Position numbers and translations under genes: made by a program. Positions 46,655-55,286 of a stretch of DNA of 64,000 nucleotides are shown here, one piece after another. The stretch is taken from NCBI GenBank assembly GCA_016933335.1, contig JAFGBD010000032.1:1-64000 (forward strand), in the 5' to 3' direction. The stretch comes from Bacteroidales bacterium. GTDB lineage: Bacteria; Bacteroidota; Bacteroidia; Bacteroidales; UBA10428. The notes under the pieces are model-generated. The model saw only the letters and a list, made by a program, of their open reading frames with translations, did no database searches and was not told the origin of the DNA. Numbering within the stretch: the first letter of the stretch is position 1; the number at the start of each line of letters is the position of its first letter.

Positions 46655-48982
46655 ATGAGATTCAGGGGATTCAAGATCAATAACTACCGGTCAATTGTTG
46701 ATTCCGGATGGAATTTTCTTGCCTATGATAACATTACAGCACTGATTGGCCAGAATGAATCCGGGAAAACATCTGTACTTGAAGCATTAATGAGTTACTA
46801 TGACGGAAAAATTTCTGATGATGTATTACGGAGTGATATGACATTTCCGGTTGTCTGTTGCATGTTTGAGTTGAATGATAAGAATATCAGCCAGTTAATA
46901 GACACATCCAGAATATCTGAAGAACTCAGAGATATCATCAATAATAAGAAAGAGATCATTCTTCAGCGTGAATGGAAACCGGACAGAACCAGCTCGGTTA
47001 CAGTCGGGGATGATGATGTCAGGGATTATTATTTAAAAATACAGCAAGCAAAAGAAGAGCTTGAGAAACTTGTTCAAAAGGAAATCAATGATTTACTGTC
47101 TAAAGCTGATAAGGTACTTGATGAAATGGAGCTTGCAGAACGCGAAAAACAGGAAGCCAGAAATGATCTTAACCAGTGGTACCTGAAACTTGAAGAAGCT
47201 AAGAAAAGTCTGAAAAAGGCAAGAAAACATGATGCCAGACTTATTGCAGAACAAGAACTTGACACAGTTCAGCAGCTATACGGTCAAAGTGAAGAACAGT
47301 TTAACAGCAAGGTGAAGCTCTTTGAAGAAAAAAAGCTGATTACACAGGAATTATCAGAAAAAGTAACTGTTTGCAAAAGGTGCACTGAGGCTATAGAGAA
47401 AGTGAAAGCTGCGGCACAGGATCTGGAGTCATTAAGCAAGCAACTGAGAGAAGCAGAGCACCTGTATGATATCTATTCAAATGAGAAAGAAAAGAAGACT
47501 GCCCAGCAGAAACTTGAAAAATGCAGGATGGATCTGGCCAGGATTCAGAAAATCCATAATGACGCCATTGAACATGAAAAAATTCAGAAAGCCACTGCCG
47601 CACGTGTGTTTAATGGTCAGAATTTCAGGATTGCCGAGACTGAAGCAATTGCCGAACTGAAAAACGAAAAAAGATACCTGACACCTGAAGATATTGGTAA
47701 CCAGATTTTTGAACATATCCCCCAGTTTGATTTTTTTGAAGATTTCAGTAGCCTGCTTCCGAATAAAATAGACCTTGAAGACCTGCTTTCAGCCAATGTT
47801 CATGCAGAAGGTTATAAAGCTGCACAGAATTTTTTATTGATTGCCGGCCTTAATTCTGATTTTTTCCGTGAAAAAAACCACCGTATTCTCAAGCAGAAAA
47901 TTGAGAATCTGAACAGTGAGATTGCCATTGACTTTCAGGATTACTGGAGGCAAAATGTCGGGAAAGACAATAAAATAAGGCTGAATTTTGAACTTGAACA
48001 TTACGATTACAGTGTCCCTGAAAAAAGTGGCAAACCTTATCTTGAATTCTGGATAAAAGACAAGCAGGAACGTTTATATCCAAAACAACGGAGCAGGGGA
48101 GTCAGATGGTTTCTTTCATTCTATCTTGAACTGAAAGCCACAGCTTTGCAAAATTCACAGAACAGGGTATTGCTGATAGATGAGCCCGGATTGAGCCTGC
48201 ATGCAAGAGCTCAGGAAGATGTACTTAAAGTATTTGAAGATCTTAAGGATGCAATGCAAATCATTTATTGTACACATTCACCACATCTTGTGGACGTAAA
48301 TAAGCTTTACAGAATACTTGCTGTCCAGAGGGCTGATGAAAATGATGAAAACAGTGAAACGGTTATACTGGATGCAAAATCTTTACCTCTTGCATCTTCG
48401 GATACCCTTTCTCCGATATATTCCCTGATGGGCGCCAGACTGAATGAGCAGCAGTATATCAAACAAAAGAATAATCTTATTGTACAGGATACCATTGTTT
48501 ATTATTATCTGAATGTAATGTCAAAATTATTGGACATCCGGTTTGATGTGCATTATATACCAGCCACCGGAACAGAAGGGATAAGGATACTTGCAAATGT
48601 TCTTACGGGCTGGAAACTTGACTTTTCCATTCTTTTGTTTGGTAATGGAGAGAACAGGGAATTTGCTGAAACAATAAAAAAACAATTATTTATTGGAAAA
48701 GAAGCAGAAGCAGATAAAAGAATAAATATACTGGAAACTTACGCTATGATCGAAGACTTGTTTTCTACCATTGACTTTAAGCGGTTTATCCTTCAAAAAC
48801 GGGTGGGGATCACAGAAGCAAACTCAGAATATATACTTACCAATGAATTATCAAGAACATTGCTTGCCGCTTCATTCCTGACTTATGTTCAGGATAACAG
48901 GATGAAGCTGGCTGATTTTGATGAAGAAACACGGAATAATTTCAAAAAACTCTTTGGCACTATTGAGAAGATGATTGCATAA
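46655..48982 (+). CDS. OLD-family-like AAA ATPase with coiled coil and degenerate TOPRIM domain
   Basis: A 775-residue protein. The N-terminus has the SMC-like FRGFKINNYRSIVD and Walker A GQNESGKT (32-39). A long coiled coil (about 130-320) splits the ATPase, which resumes with signature-like RSRGVRWFLS and Walker B VLLIDEPGLS (about 505) followed by CTHSPHLVD. This is the OLD/RecF-type layout. The C-terminal region has TOPRIM topology ending in IEDLF, but the usual glutamate motif VEGxSD reads VQDTIV (near 610) and the usual acidic D-x-D loop reads FGNGEN (near 662). The nuclease centre therefore looks inactive. OLD relatives act in phage defence (including Gabija) or DNA repair; a structural or sensing role is inferred. 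A remote fold may still retain metal binding. Confidence 0.82.
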   Translation: MRFRGFKINNYRSIVDSGWNFLAYDNITALIGQNESGKTSVLEALMSYYDGKISDDVLRSDMTFPVVCCMFELNDKNISQLIDTSRISEELRDIINNKKEIILQREWKPDRTSSVTVGDDDVRDYYLKIQQAKEELEKLVQKEINDLLSKADKVLDEMELAEREKQEARNDLNQWYLKLEEAKKSLKKARKHDARLIAEQELDTVQQLYGQSEEQFNSKVKLFEEKKLITQELSEKVTVCKRCTEAIEKVKAAAQDLESLSKQLREAEHLYDIYSNEKEKKTAQQKLEKCRMDLARIQKIHNDAIEHEKIQKATAARVFNGQNFRIAETEAIAELKNEKRYLTPEDIGNQIFEHIPQFDFFEDFSSLLPNKIDLEDLLSANVHAEGYKAAQNFLLIAGLNSDFFREKNHRILKQKIENLNSEIAIDFQDYWRQNVGKDNKIRLNFELEHYDYSVPEKSGKPYLEFWIKDKQERLYPKQRSRGVRWFLSFYLELKATALQNSQNRVLLIDEPGLSLHARAQEDVLKVFEDLKDAMQIIYCTHSPHLVDVNKLYRILAVQRADENDENSETVILDAKSLPLASSDTLSPIYSLMGARLNEQQYIKQKNNLIVQDTIVYYYLNVMSKLLDIRFDVHYIPATGTEGIRILANVLTGWKLDFSILLFGNGENREFAETIKKQLFIGKEAEADKRINILETYAMIEDLFSTIDFKRFILQKRVGITEANSEYILTNELSRTLLAASFLTYVQDNRMKLADFDEETRNNFKKLFGTIEKMIA

Positions 48983-49181
48983 TGATCAACATCCTTTTTA
49001 GTTCCGCAGGTTATTGGCAACAATGTATTTTTTATATTGACCGTTAAACATAGAGGATCCTTTCTGTTTGCAGACAGGAAATGAATATTTATTTATTCAT
49101 TTTTTTATTTTTCTGTATATTTTTAGTGAATTGACTGACAACTTTTTGAAACATAATTGATGTTCTTTGCGTATAAAAAAA
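48983..49181. other. AT-rich gap without recognised gene
   Basis: Between the OLD-like gene and array B there is no convincing frame, RNA or repeat. It probably includes the end of the OLD-like transcript. Confidence 0.6.
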
Positions 49182-49231
49182 TTGACGAATGGTTAATTTT
49201 TTTTGACGAACGTATCAATTTATTTGACGAA
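49182..49231 (+). promoter_or_regulatory. operator-like array of TTGACGAA boxes at exact 21-bp period (array B)
   Basis: Three perfect TTGACGAA boxes start at 49182, 49203 and 49224, spaced exactly 21 bp. The last box ends 53 bp before the ATG of the 31-codon gene. A TATATTGC element at 49251-49258, 19 bp after the third box, could be its -7 box, so the boxes may occupy the -33 region and upstream, as expected for an activator. It is the same motif and period as array A. Confidence 0.65.
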
Positions 49232-49284
49232 ATTATTATATTTGTTTCCGTATATTGCATAATTATTCACTAATAACTACAAAA

Positions 49285-49380
49285 ATGGCTGTTTCACTTT
49301 TACTTCTGATTCCGCTTTTCTCACTGGCTGTGATCGGTTATTTTGTATTTACTGCACCTGAATTTAAAGAAATTCGTTAA
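49285..49380 (+). CDS. 31-residue single-span membrane protein
   Basis: A short gene in a gap between larger ones. Its product starts MAVSLLLLIPLFSLAVIG, one hydrophobic helix of about 21 residues, and ends in a polar tail TAPEFKEIR, so it should insert in the inner membrane. Support: it begins with ATG 20-25 bp after a plausible promoter start, has array B directly upstream, and is followed 23 bp later by a clean rho-independent terminator, forming a compact transcription unit. The family is not recognised. Small single-span proteins of this kind often bind and tune larger membrane complexes or kinases, but nothing here shows the partner. The coding status rests on context. Confidence 0.6.
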   Translation: MAVSLLLLIPLFSLAVIGYFVFTAPEFKEIR

Positions 49381-49403
49381 TAAAGGCAATTATTTCCCGA
49401 CAT

Positions 49404-49438
49404 GGAAGCCAAGAAATTGAATTTTTGGCTTCCTTTTT
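49404..49438 (+). terminator. rho-independent terminator after the 31-codon gene
   Basis: GGAAGCCAA (49404-49412) and TTGGCTTCC (49425-49433) form a perfect 9-bp stem around a 12-nt loop, followed by TTTTT. It ends the small-gene transcript. Confidence 0.85.
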
Positions 49439-49534
49439 GTTATTCCTATTCCATATCACATTTATCGTTTTATCTTCAAAAGCTTTTTTATAGTTTTGAA
49501 GACATTATCTTACTTATGTTCTAAATTGAAAAAT

Positions 49535-50524
49535 ATGTATACAAAATATGCTGGTCAGGTCTTTTGTTTGTTGTTTTTCCTGGGTAACAATTTATTCATA
49601 AATGCACAGGAGAGACTTATTTCAAATTATACAGGGGAGCTCAACATCAAATTAACCTCTTCTGACGAAAAAAAAATCGAAAAAGGAATTGAAATCCTGA
49701 TTGAAGCTGATAAGCAATTATCACAGGCTGAAAGCAGGTATTTGAACCTTTCGGAACTTGAATTAAAGGAAAAAATATCCGAAAATTATGAACAGGCATT
49801 GGAGGAACTGAAAGCTGTTTCCGAACTATACAAGGAGGGTAATATGAGTATTCATCAGGTTTTTAAGGAAAAGTGCGAGACATTCTGGACCCGGATGAAA
49901 AAGGTGCAGCATTTTGCTGCGGGTGTTGAAAAAGGTAAATATTATGAAAGTCAGTCAAGAAAACATATGCTGATGGCTCAGCAGAGACGTGATCAGGCAT
50001 CATGGACAGACAGGTACGAATATGCCAGGGTAAAAATCAGAGAAGCAAACGAACTGGAAAATGAGGCCATCAGGGATCAGGGCAGGGCATTGCAGATCTA
50101 TACTGATTATCCTGTGGAATATAACTATGAATGGGAAAATGACATAACCCTTGAAGAAGTCTACGAAATATATAAGAATCCTGCAGTCAACGAACCACCG
50201 GAGGATATCTATGCCACAGTCGATACCGATGCCAAAGTAGATCCGGTATTGATGAAAGAGATTATTTTTAAGGTGCAGATTGCTGCTCATACCGTTCCGC
50301 TGACTGAGGAATATCTCAGAATAATTTACAAAGGAGGAATGCCCATAGACATGATATATGAAGATGAGTGGTATAAATATTCCATTGGCAGATTTACCGG
50401 TTTTGAGGAAGCCACTAAGGTTCTCGAAGAATGTAAGGTCAGGAAAGCATTTATTGTTGCATATCAGGATGGTAAAAAACTTACCATTAAAGAAGCAATT
50501 GAATTAATGGAAAAAATGCAATGA
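49535..50524 (+). CDS. exported coiled-coil protein with SPOR-like C-terminal domain
   Basis: From ATG 49535 (preferred over a TTG start 39 bp upstream) the 329-residue product has a clear signal peptide, MYTKYAGQVFCLLFFLG to INAQ. A long helical, highly charged middle (about 30-210; LIEADKQLSQAESRYLNL, ANELENEAIRDQGRALQIY) probably forms a coiled coil. The last 90 residues (IIFKVQIAAHTVPLTEEY, KYSIGRFTGFEEATKVLEE) have the beta-alpha-beta pattern of SPOR domains, which bind denuded peptidoglycan at the division site. The N-terminal half is not recognised. It is convergent with the GldM-like gene; the two ends are adjacent, with no intervening base. A cell-envelope role is inferred. Confidence 0.76.
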   Translation: MYTKYAGQVFCLLFFLGNNLFINAQERLISNYTGELNIKLTSSDEKKIEKGIEILIEADKQLSQAESRYLNLSELELKEKISENYEQALEELKAVSELYKEGNMSIHQVFKEKCETFWTRMKKVQHFAAGVEKGKYYESQSRKHMLMAQQRRDQASWTDRYEYARVKIREANELENEAIRDQGRALQIYTDYPVEYNYEWENDITLEEVYEIYKNPAVNEPPEDIYATVDTDAKVDPVLMKEIIFKVQIAAHTVPLTEEYLRIIYKGGMPIDMIYEDEWYKYSIGRFTGFEEATKVLEECKVRKAFIVAYQDGKKLTIKEAIELMEKMQ

Positions 50525-51205
50525 TTAATACAGTTTAAGGCGATATACCGGCAATTCCTTCATAATATTACCCTCACTTTCTGCAGTTATTCTGAATACA
50601 ACCACTTTTCCCGGACTGATTCTGTTAATGATTATTTTGGCAGCATCTGTGATTCTATTACCCTTGAAGGAATATGACCGGTAAAACCCTCCAAAGGTAT
50701 AGCCAATGGAATATTCTTTGATCTTAAACCAGTTTTCGGAACCGATGATATCGGAACTGAAGAAAACTGAAATACTGTCGGATTGAATGAGCTGCCGCTT
50801 ATAAATCTCTGATGTCTCATCAAAAAAGGAGGTGTCGATTTTCAAAAGTGGGTCAGGAATATTTTTTACCTGGAAGAACCTGTGCCCTTGAAGAATTGTG
50901 TCATTGTCTTCGACTTTTAACAATACCAGTCTTGATAAACCGCTTCTGACAGGAATGGTAATAAACCGCAGACTGTCATAAAATACAATGCCGTTACTGG
51001 TTTCGAGAATGAAGTCTTCAATGTTTTCGTGTTCACTGATACCGATTTCAACCGGATTATCCATTCCGGCATATAAAATATTGCTTCTGGAATGCGCCAG
51101 GTTAAATACGCTGTCAGAAAGACTCTCTCCATATCTGTACTGCCCGTTCAGGATTAACGGGTAAAAGATAAATGCCATGCCAATATAGAATCTCCAGCTT
51201 TTCAA
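50525..51205 (-). CDS. exported protein resembling the C-terminal part of GldM
   Basis: A 226-residue exported protein (signal to about residue 20, LILNG). The string ILYAGMDNPVEIGIS near residue 43 resembles the GldM C-terminal domain motif (YxGxxNPxxI), and the repeated beta-strand pattern of two Ig-like domains fits it. GldM is the T9SS inner-membrane/periplasmic motor component; this protein has only the periplasmic end domains and no N-terminal membrane helix. It overlaps the rlmN stop by 4 bp (start codon over the RlmN stop), so they are translationally coupled. A T9SS or gliding accessory is inferred; a search is needed to test the homology. Confidence 0.6.
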   Translation of the reverse strand: MKSWRFYIGMAFIFYPLILNGQYRYGESLSDSVFNLAHSRSNILYAGMDNPVEIGISEHENIEDFILETSNGIVFYDSLRFITIPVRSGLSRLVLLKVEDNDTILQGHRFFQVKNIPDPLLKIDTSFFDETSEIYKRQLIQSDSISVFFSSDIIGSENWFKIKEYSIGYTFGGFYRSYSFKGNRITDAAKIIINRISPGKVVVFRITAESEGNIMKELPVYRLKLY

Positions 51206-52254
51206 TTTCTGGCAGTGAATGGTTTGACGTTTCCCGGATGTCCGGTAGACAACAGTCCGCAGGCAGCCAGAATATCCTGTCCTCTGGAATCTCTGATGGT
51301 AGTTATGATCCCTTTCTTTGTCAGACTGTCCCTGAACCTCTTGATGACATTATCTTCCGGGGATTTTAGAAGAATACCCGAAACAGGATGAAACCTGATC
51401 AGGTTTATCCTGCATTTTAATCCGTTTAATAACCGTGCGATTTCATTGACATGTCTCAGTGAATCGTTAAATCCTTCAAAAATAATATATTCGAAAGAGA
51501 CTCTTCTTTTTTTACCCAACCGGCAGTTTTTAAGCGTTTCCACGACCTGTTTGACAGGAAAAACAGATTCGACGGGCATGATTTTTTTTCTTTCGTCAGT
51601 AAAAGGGGAGTGAAGACTCACTGCCAGATGGCAATTACTATTTTCAATAAAAGTCTTCATGGCAGGTATGATTCCGATGGTTGACACCGTAATTCTTGAA
51701 TGGCTTATTGCATATCCGTACGGGGAAGTCAGAATCTCAAGGCTTTTCATTACTTCATCAAGATTGTCCATTGGCTCGCCCATACCCATGTAAACAATAT
51801 TTGAAATGATATCCTTTTCCGGTATCCCCCTGATCTGGCTTAAGATCTCAGCAGCCGATAGATTGCCCTGATAACCCTGTTTTCCGGTCATGCAGAACAA
51901 ACATCCCCATTTGCATCCGGCCTGGGATGAAATGCATACAGTGTGTCTTGAAACCCCGGGAATATAGACTGTCTCAATATAGTGAGAACGACTGGTTTGA
52001 AACAGGTATTTTTTGGTTCCGTCGGAAGAAATTTTAACATCCAGCGGAACATCATGCCTGATGGTATAATGTTTTGCAAGTCCGTTTCTTGCCGGTCTTG
52101 ACAGATTTGACATTTTCTCAATTGAATCCGCGTCTTTCTTGTATAACCAGTCACATATCTGTATTGCCGAATAAGGTGGTAGTGATAACTCAGTTACTAT
52201 CTTCTGAATTTCATTATAGGTCTTGCCAAATAAATTGGTTTGCATCACCTCCAT
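51202..52254 (-). CDS. rlmN: 23S rRNA (adenine2503-C2)-methyltransferase RlmN
   Basis: A 350-residue radical SAM enzyme that methylates A2503 of 23S rRNA (and A37 of some tRNAs) in the cytoplasm. The iron-sulphur motif is C114-x3-C118-x2-C121 in CKWGCLFC; the essential C-terminal cysteine is in DILAACGLL. Other landmarks are YMGMGEPMDN and VSLHSPFTDERKKIMP. Length is normal for RlmN (350-370). It overlaps the GldM-like gene by 4 bp. The start ATG at 52254 gives a short leader MEVMQTNLF; Met4 is an alternative. No sign of damage. Confidence 0.96.
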   Translation of the reverse strand: MEVMQTNLFGKTYNEIQKIVTELSLPPYSAIQICDWLYKKDADSIEKMSNLSRPARNGLAKHYTIRHDVPLDVKISSDGTKKYLFQTSRSHYIETVYIPGVSRHTVCISSQAGCKWGCLFCMTGKQGYQGNLSAAEILSQIRGIPEKDIISNIVYMGMGEPMDNLDEVMKSLEILTSPYGYAISHSRITVSTIGIIPAMKTFIENSNCHLAVSLHSPFTDERKKIMPVESVFPVKQVVETLKNCRLGKKRRVSFEYIIFEGFNDSLRHVNEIARLLNGLKCRINLIRFHPVSGILLKSPEDNVIKRFRDSLTKKGIITTIRDSRGQDILAACGLLSTGHPGNVKPFTARN

Positions 52255-52367
52255 TACATCTGTATTCCATTACAGCAAAGATAGCACATAATGCCTTTCA
52301 TAAACAGGTAATGATTATTAAGTGATCTGGTGTCGGGGAAACGCGTTTGTTTTTACAAGGTCTGTAA

Positions 52368-53720
52368 TTAATTCATGGCAGCATAGTTAAATAAATCAAA
52401 GTCGGGCCATTCTTTCACACTGCGGAGTGCTTTAAACATGGTGCGTGAAATCTCATTATGTATCCTTGATCTGTTTTTTGTACTGGTGTTGAGCAATACA
52501 ACCCAGTCAATTTCATTGTTGTGCCTCATGATCAGGGCTGATGTACCGGCAAGCGTACCTGTTCTCCACCATGTGCCGTAACCGTCTGTTCCCCTCCAGC
52601 CAATGGTATTTCCCTTATTCTTTTTTGAAGGTGTCATCATCTCAATTGATTCATCTGAAAGAATATCGGCTTTGCTTTCGAACCCATCGATGGAAATAAT
52701 AAGCTTAAGCAATTCAGGTGCAGAAGCAACCCAGCCTCCGGCAGCACCTAACAATTCAATATTGTTACCGCCATAGGTAACCGGGACCAGCTTTCCCGAT
52801 CCGTCATATACATAGCACTTATCAGGTTTCCCGAGCTCATAGTATTTCACTTCATTTGGAAATCTTTCTTCAAAAAAACTGTGTCCTATGTGCATATCAT
52901 AAATACCTAGCGGGTGGAGGACGGCAAACTGAACATAATCCTCATAGCTCATACCTGTTGTTTTTTCTATGATTTTACCCAGCAGCGTATAACCAAAATT
53001 TGAATAGCTGTACTTTGAACCCGGCGCATAATAAAGCTTCTCGCCCAGCTGGTAACAGATAATATCATCAAGTGTAGCCGGAGGTTTGATGTTCATTTTA
53101 TTGGCAATATACAGTGAATTGAAGAGAGGATCCGATTTTTTGCCATTCCAGCCACCGGTGTGTCTCAACAGATCTCTGACAGTGATATCTTCCACACGAT
53201 TATCTGCATAATGAAGGAATATGGAATCGTTCAGTATGCCATTTGGTCCAAACACTTTATCATCCAGATCAATACGTCCTTCTTCATATAGTTTCATGAT
53301 TGTTACAGCTGTGATAAGCTTGGATACACTGGCTATTCTGAACAGGTATTTTGGCCCGGCTTTAATGCTGTCTTCTTCATTGGCAAAGCCAAAACCTTTG
53401 GCAAATATCAACTTCCCGTTTTTTGAAATGGCAACCGACGCACCTTTTATTTGCTCTCTTGAAAGAAAATCATTAAAAACAGAATCGATTGGAAAGGTGA
53501 GTTTACTCGAAGACATTTCGTTTGTTAATTTGAAGGATAACGGGGTGACTTCGGAGGTAGGTATATTTCTGTTACTTTCCTGTTTGAATGAAAATGTCAT
53601 GGCTATTTCACCAAAGAACAGGAAGAAAAACAAAAGCAACCCTATGATATTTTTCGGGTTCATCGCTTCAGGTATTAATTTCAATAACACTTTATACATG
53701 TTTCTGTTTAAAGCCCACAA
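52368..53720 (-). CDS. serine hydrolase of the beta-lactamase/class C family
   Basis: A 450-residue exported serine hydrolase (PF00144-type, beta-lactamase/esterase/D-aminopeptidase fold). The nucleophile motif S-x-x-K is in IASVSKLITA near residue 130, and the Y-x-N motif in YSYSNFGYTL near residue 225. The third box is not obvious, though TWWRTGTLAGTS near 390 may serve. Substrates in the family range from peptidoglycan to esters; specificity is unknown. The start is uncertain: ATG 53720, 53699 or 53663 (MNPKNIIGLLLFFFLFF, a good signal) are in frame. It has its own gap on both sides and looks monocistronic. Confidence 0.88.
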   Translation of the reverse strand: MWALNRNMYKVLLKLIPEAMNPKNIIGLLLFFFLFFGEIAMTFSFKQESNRNIPTSEVTPLSFKLTNEMSSSKLTFPIDSVFNDFLSREQIKGASVAISKNGKLIFAKGFGFANEEDSIKAGPKYLFRIASVSKLITAVTIMKLYEEGRIDLDDKVFGPNGILNDSIFLHYADNRVEDITVRDLLRHTGGWNGKKSDPLFNSLYIANKMNIKPPATLDDIICYQLGEKLYYAPGSKYSYSNFGYTLLGKIIEKTTGMSYEDYVQFAVLHPLGIYDMHIGHSFFEERFPNEVKYYELGKPDKCYVYDGSGKLVPVTYGGNNIELLGAAGGWVASAPELLKLIISIDGFESKADILSDESIEMMTPSKKNKGNTIGWRGTDGYGTWWRTGTLAGTSALIMRHNNEIDWVVLLNTSTKNRSRIHNEISRTMFKALRSVKEWPDFDLFNYAAMN

Positions 53721-54124
53721 AAATAGTCTTTAATTTTGATATGGGTTATTTCAGGTTTATAATTCCCGGTTCAAAATTTAACAAGATCGGAGGACTAAAA
53801 AAAATTCTAAATATTTGTTTTATAGCACTTTCTGTTAATATCTTATGGCTGACCGAAGATTTTGAAATGTTAATAACTCCGGACCCATGTCTGCAATTTT
53901 AATATGATTGTCAAATTGTATGACGTATTCATATAAAAAATCCAATGATTAATCAAAGCATTAAAATTGTTAATAACTTTAAGGTTTCTTCTGTTGATAA
54001 CTTTTCCGGAAAAAATAAAGGTTCATCCACTGAAAGATTTATTGATGAACCTTTATAAGTGCCTCTTATCCCTGAAAAACAAACGGAGAATACCGGCGCC
54101 CGCCGGGATACGGCAAACGGATTT
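53721..54124. other. gene-free gap holding a minus-strand terminator
   Basis: No convincing gene. AT-rich sequence with the promoter region of the serine hydrolase at its left edge and the hairpin at 54005-54056 that ends the thioredoxin operon. Confidence 0.65.
54005..54056 (-). terminator. rho-independent terminator of the thioredoxin-fold operon
   Basis: ATAAAGGTTCATC (54015-54027) and GATGAACCTTTAT (54044-54056) form a perfect 13-bp stem with a 16-nt loop. On the minus strand it is followed by TTTTTCC, giving a U-rich tail, and lies about 70 bp past the last codon of the operon. Confidence 0.8.
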
Positions 54125-54727
54125 CTACATTTTACTCATTTTTATTGTGCATCCGATAGCTTTTGTATAGGAAGGATCCGGATTCTTCCCGTTGAGAAGA
54201 GCCTCTATTGCGTTTACCAGGTATTTCTGCGAAACAGCATCCGGGTCTTTGTAATTGTCATCAATGGCTCCGATATACTTTACAACAAGGTTATTTCCTT
54301 CTTTGTTCAACAAATATATATGCGGAGTTCGTTCTGCCCCGTATGAGGATACTACTGTCTGATCTTTATCATGGAGATACGGAAATGTGAAACTCTTTTC
54401 TTTTGATCTTTTTACCATTTCAGAATACGAATCTTCGGGAACAATTCTTTCATCATTTGAATTGATGGCAATAACAGGATATCCCAATTGTTTATATTTC
54501 AAATCAATATCTATTAGCCTGTCCTGATAAGCTTTTGCATAAGGACAATGGTTACAGGTGAAAACCACGACAAATCCTTTGGCATCTTTATAGTCACTGA
54601 GACTGACCATGTTACCGTCAACATTTTTCAGACGAAAATCTTCAGCTTTTTCACCAACATGAATACCACCGGCGAATAATAGAGGTGATATTATTATAAG
54701 AAGAAAATTCAGTACTTGTTTTTTCAT
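54125..54727 (-). CDS. exported redoxin / AhpC-TSA-like thioredoxin-fold protein
   Basis: A 200-residue exported redoxin (signal to about residue 20, LLFAGG). The thioredoxin-like core opens with VGEKAEDFRLKNVDG, and the active-site segment is VVFTCNHCPYAKAYQ with C-x-x-C (C-N-H-C) near residue 58. A peroxiredoxin-like HDKDQTVVSSYGAERTPHIYLL block follows. It would act in the periplasm as a thiol-disulphide or peroxide reductase. The start overlaps the end of the upstream TlpA-like gene by 4 bp, so both are co-translated. C-terminal KAIGCTIKM is the family's usual ending. Substrates are not known. Confidence 0.88.
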   Translation of the reverse strand: MKKQVLNFLLIIISPLLFAGGIHVGEKAEDFRLKNVDGNMVSLSDYKDAKGFVVVFTCNHCPYAKAYQDRLIDIDLKYKQLGYPVIAINSNDERIVPEDSYSEMVKRSKEKSFTFPYLHDKDQTVVSSYGAERTPHIYLLNKEGNNLVVKYIGAIDDNYKDPDAVSQKYLVNAIEALLNGKNPDPSYTKAIGCTIKMSKM

Positions 54728-55212
54728 TGCTTTATTGTATTAAGTTTTAAAATAGAGTCCAGTAACCCATAATTCAGCAGTTCCGGAAAAAATTCACGGT
54801 AATGTTGATTATAGACCAGTGTAGCAGGTATGTTCCCATTCCATGATGAATCAACCCGGTTTATCCAGAAATTGCTGTCAGGATCGTCAAGCACAATTAT
54901 TTCTGATTGAATGTTATTCTGTTGAACGAACGGGACCAGGCTTTTACTTAATTGATCGGGGAAATCGAGATTCACCAGCAACACTTTTACTTTTTGATCG
55001 CGATATTCGGTATTAATTCTTTCAAGATCAGGAAGTTCTTTCCTGCAGGGCAAACACCATGTTGCCCAGAAATTAATAATATAGGTCGTATCATTGTATT
55101 GATGCAAATGGTGTTCAAATTCCTTAAAGTTAAGGATCTGAAATCCGGCTAAATGATCTGAAGCACTCAGCAGGCTTAACGAAATGATAATTACGGAAAT
55201 ATTGAACCTCAT
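54724..55212 (-). CDS. TlpA/ResA-like thiol-disulphide oxidoreductase
   Basis: A 162-residue exported thioredoxin-fold protein: signal to about residue 20 (SLLSASDHLAG), then NFWATWCLPCRKELP with C-L-P-C near residues 53-56, the TlpA/ResA signature. The cis-Pro segment NIPATLVYN is near 128. It would reduce disulphides in the periplasm, as in cytochrome or lipoprotein maturation. Its last bases overlap the start of the redoxin gene, and the terminator after that gene closes the unit. The upstream histidine kinase ends 75 bp away; whether it shares the transcript is unclear. Confidence 0.9.
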   Translation of the reverse strand: MRFNISVIIISLSLLSASDHLAGFQILNFKEFEHHLHQYNDTTYIINFWATWCLPCRKELPDLERINTEYRDQKVKVLLVNLDFPDQLSKSLVPFVQQNNIQSEIIVLDDPDSNFWINRVDSSWNGNIPATLVYNQHYREFFPELLNYGLLDSILKLNTIKQ

Positions 55213-55286
55213 AGAAAATAATGTTTATAGCGTACAACAAATATCAGTTGATGAGGTTCAGCAAAAACCGGAAATTTAACAATTCA

